Shown here one piece after another: positions 1 to 6,967 of a stretch of 64,000 bases of DNA. A program made the position numbers and the translations under genes. The notes beneath the pieces were generated by a model, which made no database searches, was not told the DNA's origin, and saw nothing but the letters and a program-made list of their open reading frames with translations. Origin of the DNA: Anaerovibrio lipolyticus (GTDB lineage Bacteria > Bacillota > Negativicutes > Selenomonadales > Selenomonadaceae); contig NZ_JADYTY010000007.1 of NCBI RefSeq assembly GCF_021531495.1, forward strand, positions 1 through 64,000, read 5' to 3'. Position 1 is the first letter of the stretch, and every line of letters begins with the position of its first letter.

Positions 1-96
1 AATTGTTTACCCCAGTATGGGGCATAAAATAAATCTGCGCAATTACTTTTTACACAAACTATTTTACACTCCCCAGATTTACAAAGGAGGGTTGCC

Positions 97-177
97 ATGA
101 AGTTAGAGGAAGAGTTTAGTTCGATAAACGATGAGAAGATGCAGCGGATATATGATATTTTGAAAGGAGACGAGTAA
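97..177 (+). CDS. 26-aa small ORF of unknown function
   Basis: A 26-codon frame rich in acidic and basic residues starts with ATG after a strong AGGAGG ribosome-binding site at 85-90. It ends with TAA 17 bases before the next gene. No family is recognised. It may be a real small protein, a leader peptide for the following gene, or the end of a decayed gene. The 96 bases upstream hold only a small CCCC/GGGG hairpin (10-22) and AT-rich sequence. The good Shine-Dalgarno is the main argument that it is translated. Confidence 0.4.
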   Translation: MKLEEEFSSINDEKMQRIYDILKGDE

Positions 178-194
178 TTATCATTTGCGCAAAA

Positions 195-602
195 ATGGTT
201 ATAGCAGATTTTAGTGAGTTAATTCATCGGATTGCAAGATACATCATGGACATAATTCGCGATGAAGAGAACGAGCAAGGTATTGCTCCAGAAAATCCGT
301 TATATATTCTGGAAAATATACTTCCTGATATTTGTGAAGGTTATGTATTTGAGGTCGTTGATGATAATAAACGAAATCATCAAATGTGTAGACTGAAAAA
401 TGGCATTGTTAGGGTGACTAATTCCCTATATTTACAGGCTTTGCGTGATGTAAAAAGTGCTCTGTTCGAGCTTTGGAAAATTCTTGCAGAGGTTGTTGCT
501 CATGTATTATCGGTGAAGTTAAACAAGAAAGACTTAGGCTATGTGCTTGATGGTGTAGCAAAAAATATGATGTCTGTGGTATATAAATCTCAGATTGCAT
601 AA
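195..602 (+). CDS. Hypothetical protein, possibly degenerate ImmA/IrrE-like
   Basis: This 135-aa protein matches no family with certainty. Its middle part follows the layout of ImmA/IrrE (M78) peptidases: a short beta-rich segment with YVFEVVDD near residue 50, then NSLYLQAL near residue 75, then a helix RDVKSALFELWKILAEVVAHV near residues 85-107. In true ImmA proteins that helix carries the zinc motif HExxH. Here the equivalent is AEVVAH, so the catalytic His-Glu pair is missing. Even if related, it should be inactive as a metalloprotease. It may be a non-catalytic partner or a remnant in the accessory patch with the EndoU/immunity scar. No clear Shine-Dalgarno precedes this ATG, so the start is uncertain. 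Confidence 0.45.
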   Translation: MVIADFSELIHRIARYIMDIIRDEENEQGIAPENPLYILENILPDICEGYVFEVVDDNKRNHQMCRLKNGIVRVTNSLYLQALRDVKSALFELWKILAEVVAHVLSVKLNKKDLGYVLDGVAKNMMSVVYKSQIA

Positions 603-650
603 GGATACTAAGAGAAAGGATGATTTTATAGAGTAAAAAAGTCTATTTGG

Positions 651-710
651 GGATGATAATGTATTATATGTTCTAGCATCAACACCTAAAATATGTATGT
701 ATTATCATCT
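651..710. repeat. Palindromic intergenic repeat, copy 1
   Basis: Imperfect inverted repeat with arms built on GATGATAAT and ATTATCATC. They enclose a 16-base loop core, CTAGCATCAACACCTA (673-688), that recurs exactly in copy 2 at 1332-1347. Copy 1 lies before the EndoU-like gene and copy 2 after it, so they bracket that cassette. No transposase is nearby. Confidence 0.65.
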
Positions 711-749
711 CATCATCCTTAAATAAAGAATCAAGGATGGTGATTATAA

Positions 750-1280
750 ATGGGTACTACGAGATCTGGTGCGTATATCAATACAAAAGGAAGTGGTAAA
801 AGAGCCAGTGATTTTGCTGTAATACATTCCATCGAAGGTGATTTTACAAAGCAGTTAGTTAAGATAAATGGCAAGAAGGTTACAAGGCTGCGTTTGACTA
901 ATGGTGGACACGGACAGCGTGGCACGGAGGAAAAAATAATGTTATTAGACGAAATGAAGCCTGTCTTACAGGAACGAATACGTGTCTCGGAGGAAACACA
1001 AGATAATTGGGCATATGGAATAGATCAGTGTTGGAAAAAGGAGTTAGAGCTTCTCAGCAAAAATCCAGCAGATACATTGCATTTTATAAAATATGAATGT
1101 ACAGATGATGAATTAAGCTGGATAGCGGAAGTATTTGATGAACTGGCAAAAGTGATTACTGATATAAAATTCTGGAGGGAGGTGAGCAAAAGAGCAAATC
1201 AAATAACGGATGCAGAATTGCTAGCAAGTGTTAAGGTAGACTTGGAATACGCTGAGGGCAATCTGAAGGAAGAGATATAA
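750..1280 (+). CDS. EndoU-toxin N-terminal remnant fused in frame to an immunity-like protein
   Basis: 176 aa. Residues 1-62 resemble the start of the EndoU nuclease domain of polymorphic toxins: TRSGAYINTKGSGKRASDF, then HSIEGDFTK and GGHGQ, with the family's first catalytic-type histidine in GGHG. The rest of the nuclease fold is absent. From Met64 the sequence looks like small acidic immunity-type proteins often found beside such toxins (KNPADTLHFIKYECTDDELSW). An internal ATG at 939 has its own GGAGG site at 926-930, so the immunity half (113 aa) is probably translated independently. I infer a deletion that joined the 5' end of a toxin cassette to the following immunity gene. Family assignments are from memory of motifs and are moderately sure. 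Confidence 0.6.
   Translation: MGTTRSGAYINTKGSGKRASDFAVIHSIEGDFTKQLVKINGKKVTRLRLTNGGHGQRGTEEKIMLLDEMKPVLQERIRVSEETQDNWAYGIDQCWKKELELLSKNPADTLHFIKYECTDDELSWIAEVFDELAKVITDIKFWREVSKRANQITDAELLASVKVDLEYAEGNLKEEI
926..941 (+). promoter_or_regulatory. Internal ribosome-binding site and ATG for the immunity half
   Basis: GGAGG at 926-930 stands eight bases before an in-frame ATG at 939-941 inside the larger frame. A well-spaced Shine-Dalgarno at exactly the point where the sequence changes from toxin-like to immunity-like supports an original gene start here. Confidence 0.6.
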
Positions 1281-1304
1281 AAAAGAGCTGCGATTTCTCG
1301 CAGC
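1279..1304. terminator. Hairpin after the immunity-like gene
   Basis: A perfect 7-bp stem GCTGCGA/TCGCAGC (1287-1304) with a 4-base loop directly follows the stop codon. The flanking homopolymer is an A-run on the left, so the U-run that makes a Rho-independent terminator would exist only for minus-strand transcripts. Confidence 0.4.
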
Positions 1305-1308
1305 CCAT

Positions 1309-1369
1309 AGGATGATAATATATTATACATCCTAGCATCAACACCTATAGTATAACATATTATCATCCT
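1309..1369. repeat. Palindromic intergenic repeat, copy 2
   Basis: Arms of 20 bases at 1309-1328 and 1350-1369 are complementary at nearly every position and share the 16-base loop core with copy 1 (651-710). The stem is longer and better paired than in copy 1. Confidence 0.7.
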
Positions 1370-1402
1370 GTCTGGAAATAAATTTAGTAAAGGATGATAA
1401 AC

Positions 1403-2080
1403 ATGAAGCTAATTATTGATGATGGTTTTAGAGCAGATTTGGTGAAGGACGCATTCTTCGAGGGAGCAATGGAAATTCCCATTATAAAAAAGCCTGAAAA
1501 AATTGTCATACCAGAGGCTCTAATACCATTTTCCAAACGTAAACGTAGCAATGAGCATAAAGAAGCAATACATTTTTATGAGCATGATAGAGTATTTGCT
1601 CCTATAATCATGGATGTGGAGAAGTATTTGGATGAAATAAAAAGATTTCCAGCGGTCATATCTCCAGACTGTTCTCTTTATGTAGACATGCCTCTATGTC
1701 TACAAATTGCTAATACTTATATGAACCGAGCTATTGGAGCATATCTACAGTCAAAGGGGATATATGTTATTCCAAATGTTCGTTGGGGAGATGAAAGAAG
1801 TTATACAACCTGTGAACTACCAAAGAAATTTGCTTTTTTAGGAATAGAAAAACATAGTATCGTTTCAATAGGCACATATGGCTGCATTCAGGGGAAGGAA
1901 TATCGCAGATATTTCTATGAAGGACTAAAAGCAATGCTGGAGGAATTAGAACCGAAGGTAGTATTGGTATATGGAGCTATGCCAGATGATATTTTTGAAG
2001 AAGTAAAAAAGACGACGGAATTTGTTCAGTACTATGACTGGATTAGTAGTAAAAAATCCCCTAAAGCTGTCTTTTCCTGA
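1403..2080 (+). CDS. DUF4417 family protein
   Basis: About 225 aa. The core resembles DUF4417: residues FPAVISPDCSLYVDMPLCLQ, then an ANTYMNRAIGAYLQSKGI helix, then VIPNVRWGDERSY, SIVSIGTYGCI and a final VVLVYGAMPDD strand. The function is not established. Family members are common in phages and mobile DNA. An in-frame ATG at 1394 exists, but the AAAGGA element at 1388-1393 is well spaced for 1403. The last codons run into a 14-bp inverted repeat (2054-2097), so the C-terminus may have been reshaped. Confidence 0.7.
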   Translation: MKLIIDDGFRADLVKDAFFEGAMEIPIIKKPEKIVIPEALIPFSKRKRSNEHKEAIHFYEHDRVFAPIIMDVEKYLDEIKRFPAVISPDCSLYVDMPLCLQIANTYMNRAIGAYLQSKGIYVIPNVRWGDERSYTTCELPKKFAFLGIEKHSIVSIGTYGCIQGKEYRRYFYEGLKAMLEELEPKVVLVYGAMPDDIFEEVKKTTEFVQYYDWISSKKSPKAVFS

Positions 2081-2097
2081 CCTGCTTTAGGAGATTT
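2054..2097. repeat. Inverted repeat overlapping the DUF4417 stop
   Basis: AAATCCCCTAAAGC (2054-2067) pairs with GCTTTAGGAGATTT (2084-2097) with one G-T type mismatch. The stop codon lies in the loop. There is no T-run, so a terminator role is uncertain. Confidence 0.45.
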
Positions 2098-2113
2098 GCG
2101 TTTTGGGGTATGA

Positions 2114-2200
2114 TATTCCCTTGTCAGCCCAAGGCAGGATGTTACCGGGCCAGAGGTGCACGGTGTTATGAAGGATATTATCGCCACTGTCCAGCCATAA
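2114..2200 (+). pseudogene. Gene fragment, possibly DUF2922-like
   Basis: An open stretch of 28 codons without a start, preceded in frame by TGA, reads like the middle of a small DUF2922 protein (PRQDVTGPEVHGVMKDIIAT). It ends prematurely with TAA. The match is from pattern memory and is weak. It is best taken as the tail of a lost small gene. Confidence 0.3.
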
Positions 2201-2206
2201 ATAACG

Positions 2207-2247
2207 AAAAAAGGCAACAGATTCTCAAAAAATCTGTTGCCTTTTTT
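2207..2247. terminator. Bidirectional Rho-independent terminator
   Basis: AAAAAGGCAACAGATT pairs with AATCTGTTGCCTTTTTT across a short A-rich loop. A-run and T-run flanks allow termination on both strands. It separates the plus-strand accessory genes from the minus-strand sufCB operon. Confidence 0.8.
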
Positions 2248-2306
2248 ATTGCAGTTAAAGCCGCTACAAAAACAACTTCAACCCTTTTACAAAAACCTTC
2301 TTTATT

Positions 2307-3230
2307 TTACCGCAGGAAGCCGCCGATTATCTGGGCTTCCGCCTCAGCCTCAGTCAATCCCAAAGACATAAGCTTTATCAACTGATCCCCAGCGATTTTG
2401 CCAATAGCCGCCTCATGAATCAAAGCTGCATCCACATCCTTGGCATCCAGCTTTGGTATGGCCACTACATGAGCCTTGTCCATAATAATGGCATCACATT
2501 CAGCATGACCGCTGCAGGCTGTCTCACCTACAATAGCTGCCTCAAAAACCTGCTCGGAATTATCTCTAGCTACAGAACGGGAAATAACATCGGTGCTGGA
2601 ACCCTTCCCTTGCAGCTTTACCTCGTAAACACTGGTAGCCACCTGGTCTCCATGAGTCATCAACCGCTCATGGACAATCATGGTTGCCCCCTCAGCCAAT
2701 TCAGCCTTGGTAATGCGATGGGTAGAATCTACCCCCTTTATCTGTACCATTTCCATATCCACATAGCTATCAGCCTGCTGATAAACCTCGGTTACAGGGT
2801 TCAATATCCGCTTACCCTTGCCATCCCCTTCGCCATAATGCTTTTCCACATAGCGCACCTTGGAATTTTTGCCCACATAGAAGCGATGAACACCATCATG
2901 CTGGGAATCCTGATTGCCACAATTGTGAATACCGCAACCTGCTACAATAACCACGTCACAATTATCACCTACATAGAAATCATTATAGACGGTTTCCTTA
3001 ATACCGCTTTCACTAAGAACAACAGGAATATGCACGCTTTCATTCTTGGTGCCATCCTTGATGCGGATATCTATACCGCTTTTGCCGTCGGTTTTGGTGG
3101 CAATATCAATATTGGCTGTGGTATTCCGCCCAGCCTTTTCACCATTAACCCGGAAATTATAGGCTCCCTCTGGTACACCGTGCAGGTCAGCCACCTCTGT
3201 CAGCATATGCATCTGAATATTGTCTAACAT
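2307..3230 (-). CDS. sufB: SufB/SufD-family scaffold subunit (short form)
   Basis: 307 aa, much shorter than the roughly 470-aa SufB of the full SUF system. It contains the SufBD beta-helix signature, with GCGIHNCG, KHYGEG, the SRSVARDNSEQVFEAAIVG core and the C-terminal HEAAIGKIAGDQLIKLMSLGLTEAEA motif. It should act as the scaffold on which Fe-S clusters are assembled, in a complex with the SufC ATPase encoded directly upstream. The ATG lies one base after the sufC stop, behind GGGAGG, so the two are translationally coupled. No sufS, sufU or second sufD is adjacent. A two-gene SufCB arrangement is typical of archaea and many anaerobes. Confidence 0.88.
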   Translation of the reverse strand: MLDNIQMHMLTEVADLHGVPEGAYNFRVNGEKAGRNTTANIDIATKTDGKSGIDIRIKDGTKNESVHIPVVLSESGIKETVYNDFYVGDNCDVVIVAGCGIHNCGNQDSQHDGVHRFYVGKNSKVRYVEKHYGEGDGKGKRILNPVTEVYQQADSYVDMEMVQIKGVDSTHRITKAELAEGATMIVHERLMTHGDQVATSVYEVKLQGKGSSTDVISRSVARDNSEQVFEAAIVGETACSGHAECDAIIMDKAHVVAIPKLDAKDVDAALIHEAAIGKIAGDQLIKLMSLGLTEAEAEAQIIGGFLR

Positions 3231-3231
3231 C

Positions 3232-3975
3232 TTAGAAACCTCCCTTTGGGTCCAGCTTGGAGCAAGCCGCATTAACAGCAGAAGCCGTACCTAATAGCTC
3301 TGGCAAAATATCTGCCTTGGCCCCTTGCTTGGCCACCTTGCCATTTTCAATAACCACGATTTCATCAGCAATATTCAGGATTCTTTCCTGATGGGAAATA
3401 ATCAAAACTGTCCCCTGTACAGTCTTGCGAATATTTTCAAATACCTGAATTAGATTCTGAAAGCTCCAAATATCAATACCAGCCTCTGGCTCATCAAAAA
3501 TAGAGAACTTGGTGCCTCTAGCCAGCACAGTAGCAATCTCAATGCGCTTCAACTCACCGCCAGACAAAGAATTATTTACCTCACGGTTAATATACTCCTT
3601 GGCGCACAGACCAACCTTGGACAGATATTCACATGCACTGTCCTTGGAAATATTCTTACCAGTAGCCAAACGCAAAAGGTCAATAACCTTAATGCCCTTA
3701 AAATGCACTGGCTGCTGAAAAGCAAAACTGATTCCCAGCTTGGCACGTTCCGTAATATTCTTTGCTGTAATATCTTCTCCATCAAAAAGCAGACGACCAG
3801 AGCTAATATGGTTAATGCCCATAATTGTCTTGGCCAAAGTAGATTTACCGCCACCATTGGGGCCGGTTATTACTACGAATTTGCCATCTGGAATCACCAA
3901 ATCCATATGGTCAATAATATTTTTCTCTATGTTATTTTCTGTTACTGTATAAGTAACATTTTGCAGCTCTAACAT
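3232..3975 (-). CDS. sufC: Fe-S cluster assembly ATPase SufC
   Basis: 247-aa ABC-type ATPase. Walker A GPNGGGKST is at residues 38-46. A Q-loop region, the signature LSGGELKRIE and Walker B FSIFDEPEAGID follow in normal order. The SufC hallmark DEPEAGID distinguishes it from transport ATPases. It energises cluster assembly on the SufB scaffold encoded downstream. A GGGGAG ribosome-binding site precedes the ATG. The gap to the upstream purA terminator is short and no strong separate promoter is obvious. Confidence 0.92.
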   Translation of the reverse strand: MLELQNVTYTVTENNIEKNIIDHMDLVIPDGKFVVITGPNGGGKSTLAKTIMGINHISSGRLLFDGEDITAKNITERAKLGISFAFQQPVHFKGIKVIDLLRLATGKNISKDSACEYLSKVGLCAKEYINREVNNSLSGGELKRIEIATVLARGTKFSIFDEPEAGIDIWSFQNLIQVFENIRKTVQGTVLIISHQERILNIADEIVVIENGKVAKQGAKADILPELLGTASAVNAACSKLDPKGGF

Positions 3976-4010
3976 AAAACTCTCCCCTACACAAATCCTT
4001 TAAAAGTCAC

Positions 4011-4048
4011 AAAAAAGGTTTGCCAATCTGCAAGCAGACCAGCAAACC
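4011..4048 (-). terminator. Rho-independent terminator of purA
   Basis: On the minus strand, GGTTTGC and GCAAACC form a stem around an 18-base loop, followed by TTTTTT. It lies after the purA stop and before sufC. Confidence 0.75.
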
Positions 4049-4099
4049 CTCTTTAGCAGGCCTTCAACAATCCCTGCAATATTAATCTATTTAGTTAGA

Positions 4100-5386
4100 T
4101 TAGAACAAATCCTTGGCCAAAACGATGGTCTGATCACGATTTGGACCTACAGATACAATACCCAGGTCAATACCAGTAACCTCGGCCATGCGCTCCAAAT
4201 AGATGCGAGCCTTCTCAGGCAGCTCCTCATAGGTACGGATACCGCTAATATCAGTTTTCCAACCCTCGAAAGTCTCATAAACAGGCTCTACCTCAGCCAA
4301 TACCTTCAAGGAAGCAGGAATCTCGTTGAGAATCTCACCCTTATACTTATAGGCAACACACATCTTGATTTCATCCATGCAATCCAAAATATCCAGACGA
4401 GTAATAGCCATATAATCAATACCAGACAAGAGGCCAGCATAGCGTACAACGCAGGCATCCAACCAGCCAGTACGGCGAGGACGGCCAGTTACAGTACCAT
4501 ATTCATGACCAGCATCACGAATGGTGTCACCAATCTCATTCAGCTGCTCAGTTGGGAATGGGCCTTCACCTACACGGGTGCAATATGCCTTTACTACGCC
4601 TACAACCTTGTCAATATCACGAGGCGCTACACCAGCACCAACACCGATACCACCGGAAATAGGATGGGAAGCAGTAACATATGGATAGGTACCATAGTCA
4701 ATATCCAGCATGGTAGCCTGAGCACCCTCAAAGAGAATCTTGCGATCAGCCTTCAGCTCATCATGCAACAAAGCAATGGTATCACATACATATGGACGGA
4801 GACGATCTGCATAGCCCTCATACTCCTTCAGCATGGACTCATAGTCCATAGGCTCCTTGCCATAGAGCTTGACAATCTCCATGTTCTTCAGCTCCAGATT
4901 TTCCTTCAGGCGCTTGGCGAACTCTTCCTTGTCAATAAAATCACAGACACGGATACCAATACGGTTATCACGATCTGCATAGCATGGGCCAATACCATTC
5001 TTGGTAGTACCAACCTTGTTATCGCCCTTCAGCTCCTCAATGTAGCCATCCATCTCGCAATGATATGGCAGAACCACATGAGCGCGGTTGCTGATACGGA
5101 TACCGCTGACATCAATACCCTGAGCAATCATGCCGTCCATTTCCTGCAGCATAACCTTTGGGTTAAAGGCAACACCATTGCCTACTACGCACAGGGTTCC
5201 CTTGTACAGAATACCAGATGGCATCAAGCGCAGCTTGTATTCTACACCATCAACAGCAACAGTATGGCCAGCATTGCTGCCGCCCTGATAACGGACAACA
5301 GTCTCAGCCTTCTGTGCCAAATAATCTACAATCTTACCTTTGCCTTCGTCACCCCACTGGGTGCCTAAAACTACAACAGCTGACAT
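4100..5386 (-). CDS. purA: Adenylosuccinate synthetase
   Basis: 428 aa, the normal family length. It catalyses GTP-dependent condensation of IMP with aspartate in AMP biosynthesis. The N-terminal GTP-binding motif GDEGKGK is at residues 12-18. Later signatures include QGGSNAGHT, the GTTKNGIGPCYADR block and the GRPRRTGWLD motif. The frame extends 26 codons further upstream, but the ATG at 5386 has a GGGGAG Shine-Dalgarno and gives the standard MSAVVVLGTQWGDEGKGK start. It is a single-gene unit with its own promoter and terminator. Confidence 0.97.
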   Translation of the reverse strand: MSAVVVLGTQWGDEGKGKIVDYLAQKAETVVRYQGGSNAGHTVAVDGVEYKLRLMPSGILYKGTLCVVGNGVAFNPKVMLQEMDGMIAQGIDVSGIRISNRAHVVLPYHCEMDGYIEELKGDNKVGTTKNGIGPCYADRDNRIGIRVCDFIDKEEFAKRLKENLELKNMEIVKLYGKEPMDYESMLKEYEGYADRLRPYVCDTIALLHDELKADRKILFEGAQATMLDIDYGTYPYVTASHPISGGIGVGAGVAPRDIDKVVGVVKAYCTRVGEGPFPTEQLNEIGDTIRDAGHEYGTVTGRPRRTGWLDACVVRYAGLLSGIDYMAITRLDILDCMDEIKMCVAYKYKGEILNEIPASLKVLAEVEPVYETFEGWKTDISGIRTYEELPEKARIYLERMAEVTGIDLGIVSVGPNRDQTIVLAKDLF

Positions 5387-5459
5387 ACAGCAGTCTCCCC
5401 TCATGTTATCTAAATGAAATCCACCAGCTTGGCAAATTTCTTCATTGTTTGACTCATAT

Positions 5460-5489
5460 AGCATAGCATATCTAAACCGTTAATGTCAA
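5460..5489 (-). promoter_or_regulatory. Sigma-A promoter of purA
   Basis: On the minus strand, TTGACA (5489-5484), an 18-base spacer and TATGCT (5465-5460). It is well placed about 70 bases before the chosen purA start. Confidence 0.6.
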
Positions 5490-5512
5490 TCAAAACAGCC
5501 CTGCTATACCTT

Positions 5513-6958
5513 TCACCAATTACTATTACGCTTCCAGAACCCCGGCTGCAGCATAGCCAAAAAAGTAAATATTTCCAACCTGCCTATGATCATGCAAAGA
5601 CAGCAAACCAGCTTGGTTACATCCGGCAAATCATAAAAGGTATAAGCCACGCCAAAGGCCACCCCCGCATTGCCCATACAGGACAGTCCCAGCAAAATAG
5701 AATCCACCACCGGCAGTCCATCAAAATTAAAGGCACAGGCCGCCAGCAAAGCTATCATCACATACAGAAAGAAGAATCTGGCCACTCTATACACCACTGT
5801 GGAAGATTGGCTCTGACTCTCCATCGTAACCCTGGCAATACTATTAGGATGAAGTTTCTCCTGAATAATCGTCCCCACCATTTTCCAAAGAATAATCACA
5901 CGAGAAACCTTCATACCACCACTGGTAGAACCGCCGCAACCTCCCATCAGCATTAACAGAATAATACAGAACTGAGAAAAAGCTGGCCACTCATCAAAAT
6001 TATAGGTACTCAAACCAGTAGTAGTCATAATAGAAGAAATTTGAAAGGCCGCTCCCCGCAATGCCTCTCCCGGCTGCCACCCCATAGCATCATAAAGATT
6101 CAGAGCCACCAGCAAAGTGATTACACCATAAATAGCCAGATAAACCCTAAACTCCGTATCTCTAATAATATACTTATAACCCTTTTTATAAGCCAAAAAA
6201 TACAAGCCAAAATTGCCACCGCCGATGAGCATAAAGATAATCAGCACCAGCTCCACAGGCAGGCTGTGAAAATCTGCTGCACTGCCATTAGTGGTAGCAA
6301 AACCACCTGTAGCTATAGCTGACATAGCCAGATTCACTGCATCAAAAAGACTTGTGCCGCACAGTAACAGCAAGGTAGTTAGGATAACAGAAAAAAACAC
6401 ATACATAAGCAAAAGGGCATTGGCTGTGGATTTCATTCTAGGCACCACCCGCATCTCTGTAGGCCCTGCCCCTTCTGCATTAAACATTTTGGCGGCGCCG
6501 CTGCCTGCCTGGGGAAACATGGCAATATAAATAACTATAATCCCCAAGCCTCCCACCCAATGGGTAATACTGCGCCACAGAATAATACTTCTCGGCACAG
6601 CATCTAAATCCTTAATAACAGAAGCTCCCGTACAGGTCAAACCAGATACCCCTTCAAAAATACTGTCAATAGGATTCAAATAATGACCTGCCAAAAAAGG
6701 CAGGGAAGCCAGCAAAGGAATAATAAACCAAGCAATGCCTGTAACCGCAATGCCCTCTCGAATGGTCAGGCTATCATGCTCCAGCTCGCCATAATTACTA
6801 AGGGCCACACCTACCCCCAGACTTATCAGCATTGTACCGGCAAAATCCATAGCGCAGGCTTCTCCCCAATACAAGGCCATGACAAAGGGGACACCTAGGG
6901 ACAGGGTAACCGCAAATTGCAGCTGGCTTAGCACATATGCAATAACCTTTAGATTCAT
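5513..6958 (-). CDS. trkH: TrkH-family potassium channel subunit (first copy)
   Basis: 481-aa polytopic membrane protein of the TrkH/KtrB family. Four pore-loop repeats can be seen: TCTGASVI near residue 115, AIATGGFATTNGS near 225, SSIMTTTGLSTY near 320 and SCMGNAGVAFG near 440. The filter glycines are present. The GGCGGSTSGGMKVSRV segment in the third repeat is the intramembrane gate seen in the family. The stop of the upstream trkH paralogue lies nine bases before this start, and an AGGTGGGG site precedes the ATG. It is the last gene of the trkA-trkH-trkH operon. Confidence 0.92.
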   Translation of the reverse strand: MNLKVIAYVLSQLQFAVTLSLGVPFVMALYWGEACAMDFAGTMLISLGVGVALSNYGELEHDSLTIREGIAVTGIAWFIIPLLASLPFLAGHYLNPIDSIFEGVSGLTCTGASVIKDLDAVPRSIILWRSITHWVGGLGIIVIYIAMFPQAGSGAAKMFNAEGAGPTEMRVVPRMKSTANALLLMYVFFSVILTTLLLLCGTSLFDAVNLAMSAIATGGFATTNGSAADFHSLPVELVLIIFMLIGGGNFGLYFLAYKKGYKYIIRDTEFRVYLAIYGVITLLVALNLYDAMGWQPGEALRGAAFQISSIMTTTGLSTYNFDEWPAFSQFCIILLMLMGGCGGSTSGGMKVSRVIILWKMVGTIIQEKLHPNSIARVTMESQSQSSTVVYRVARFFFLYVMIALLAACAFNFDGLPVVDSILLGLSCMGNAGVAFGVAYTFYDLPDVTKLVCCLCMIIGRLEIFTFLAMLQPGFWKRNSNW

Positions 6959-6967
6959 TTACCCCAC

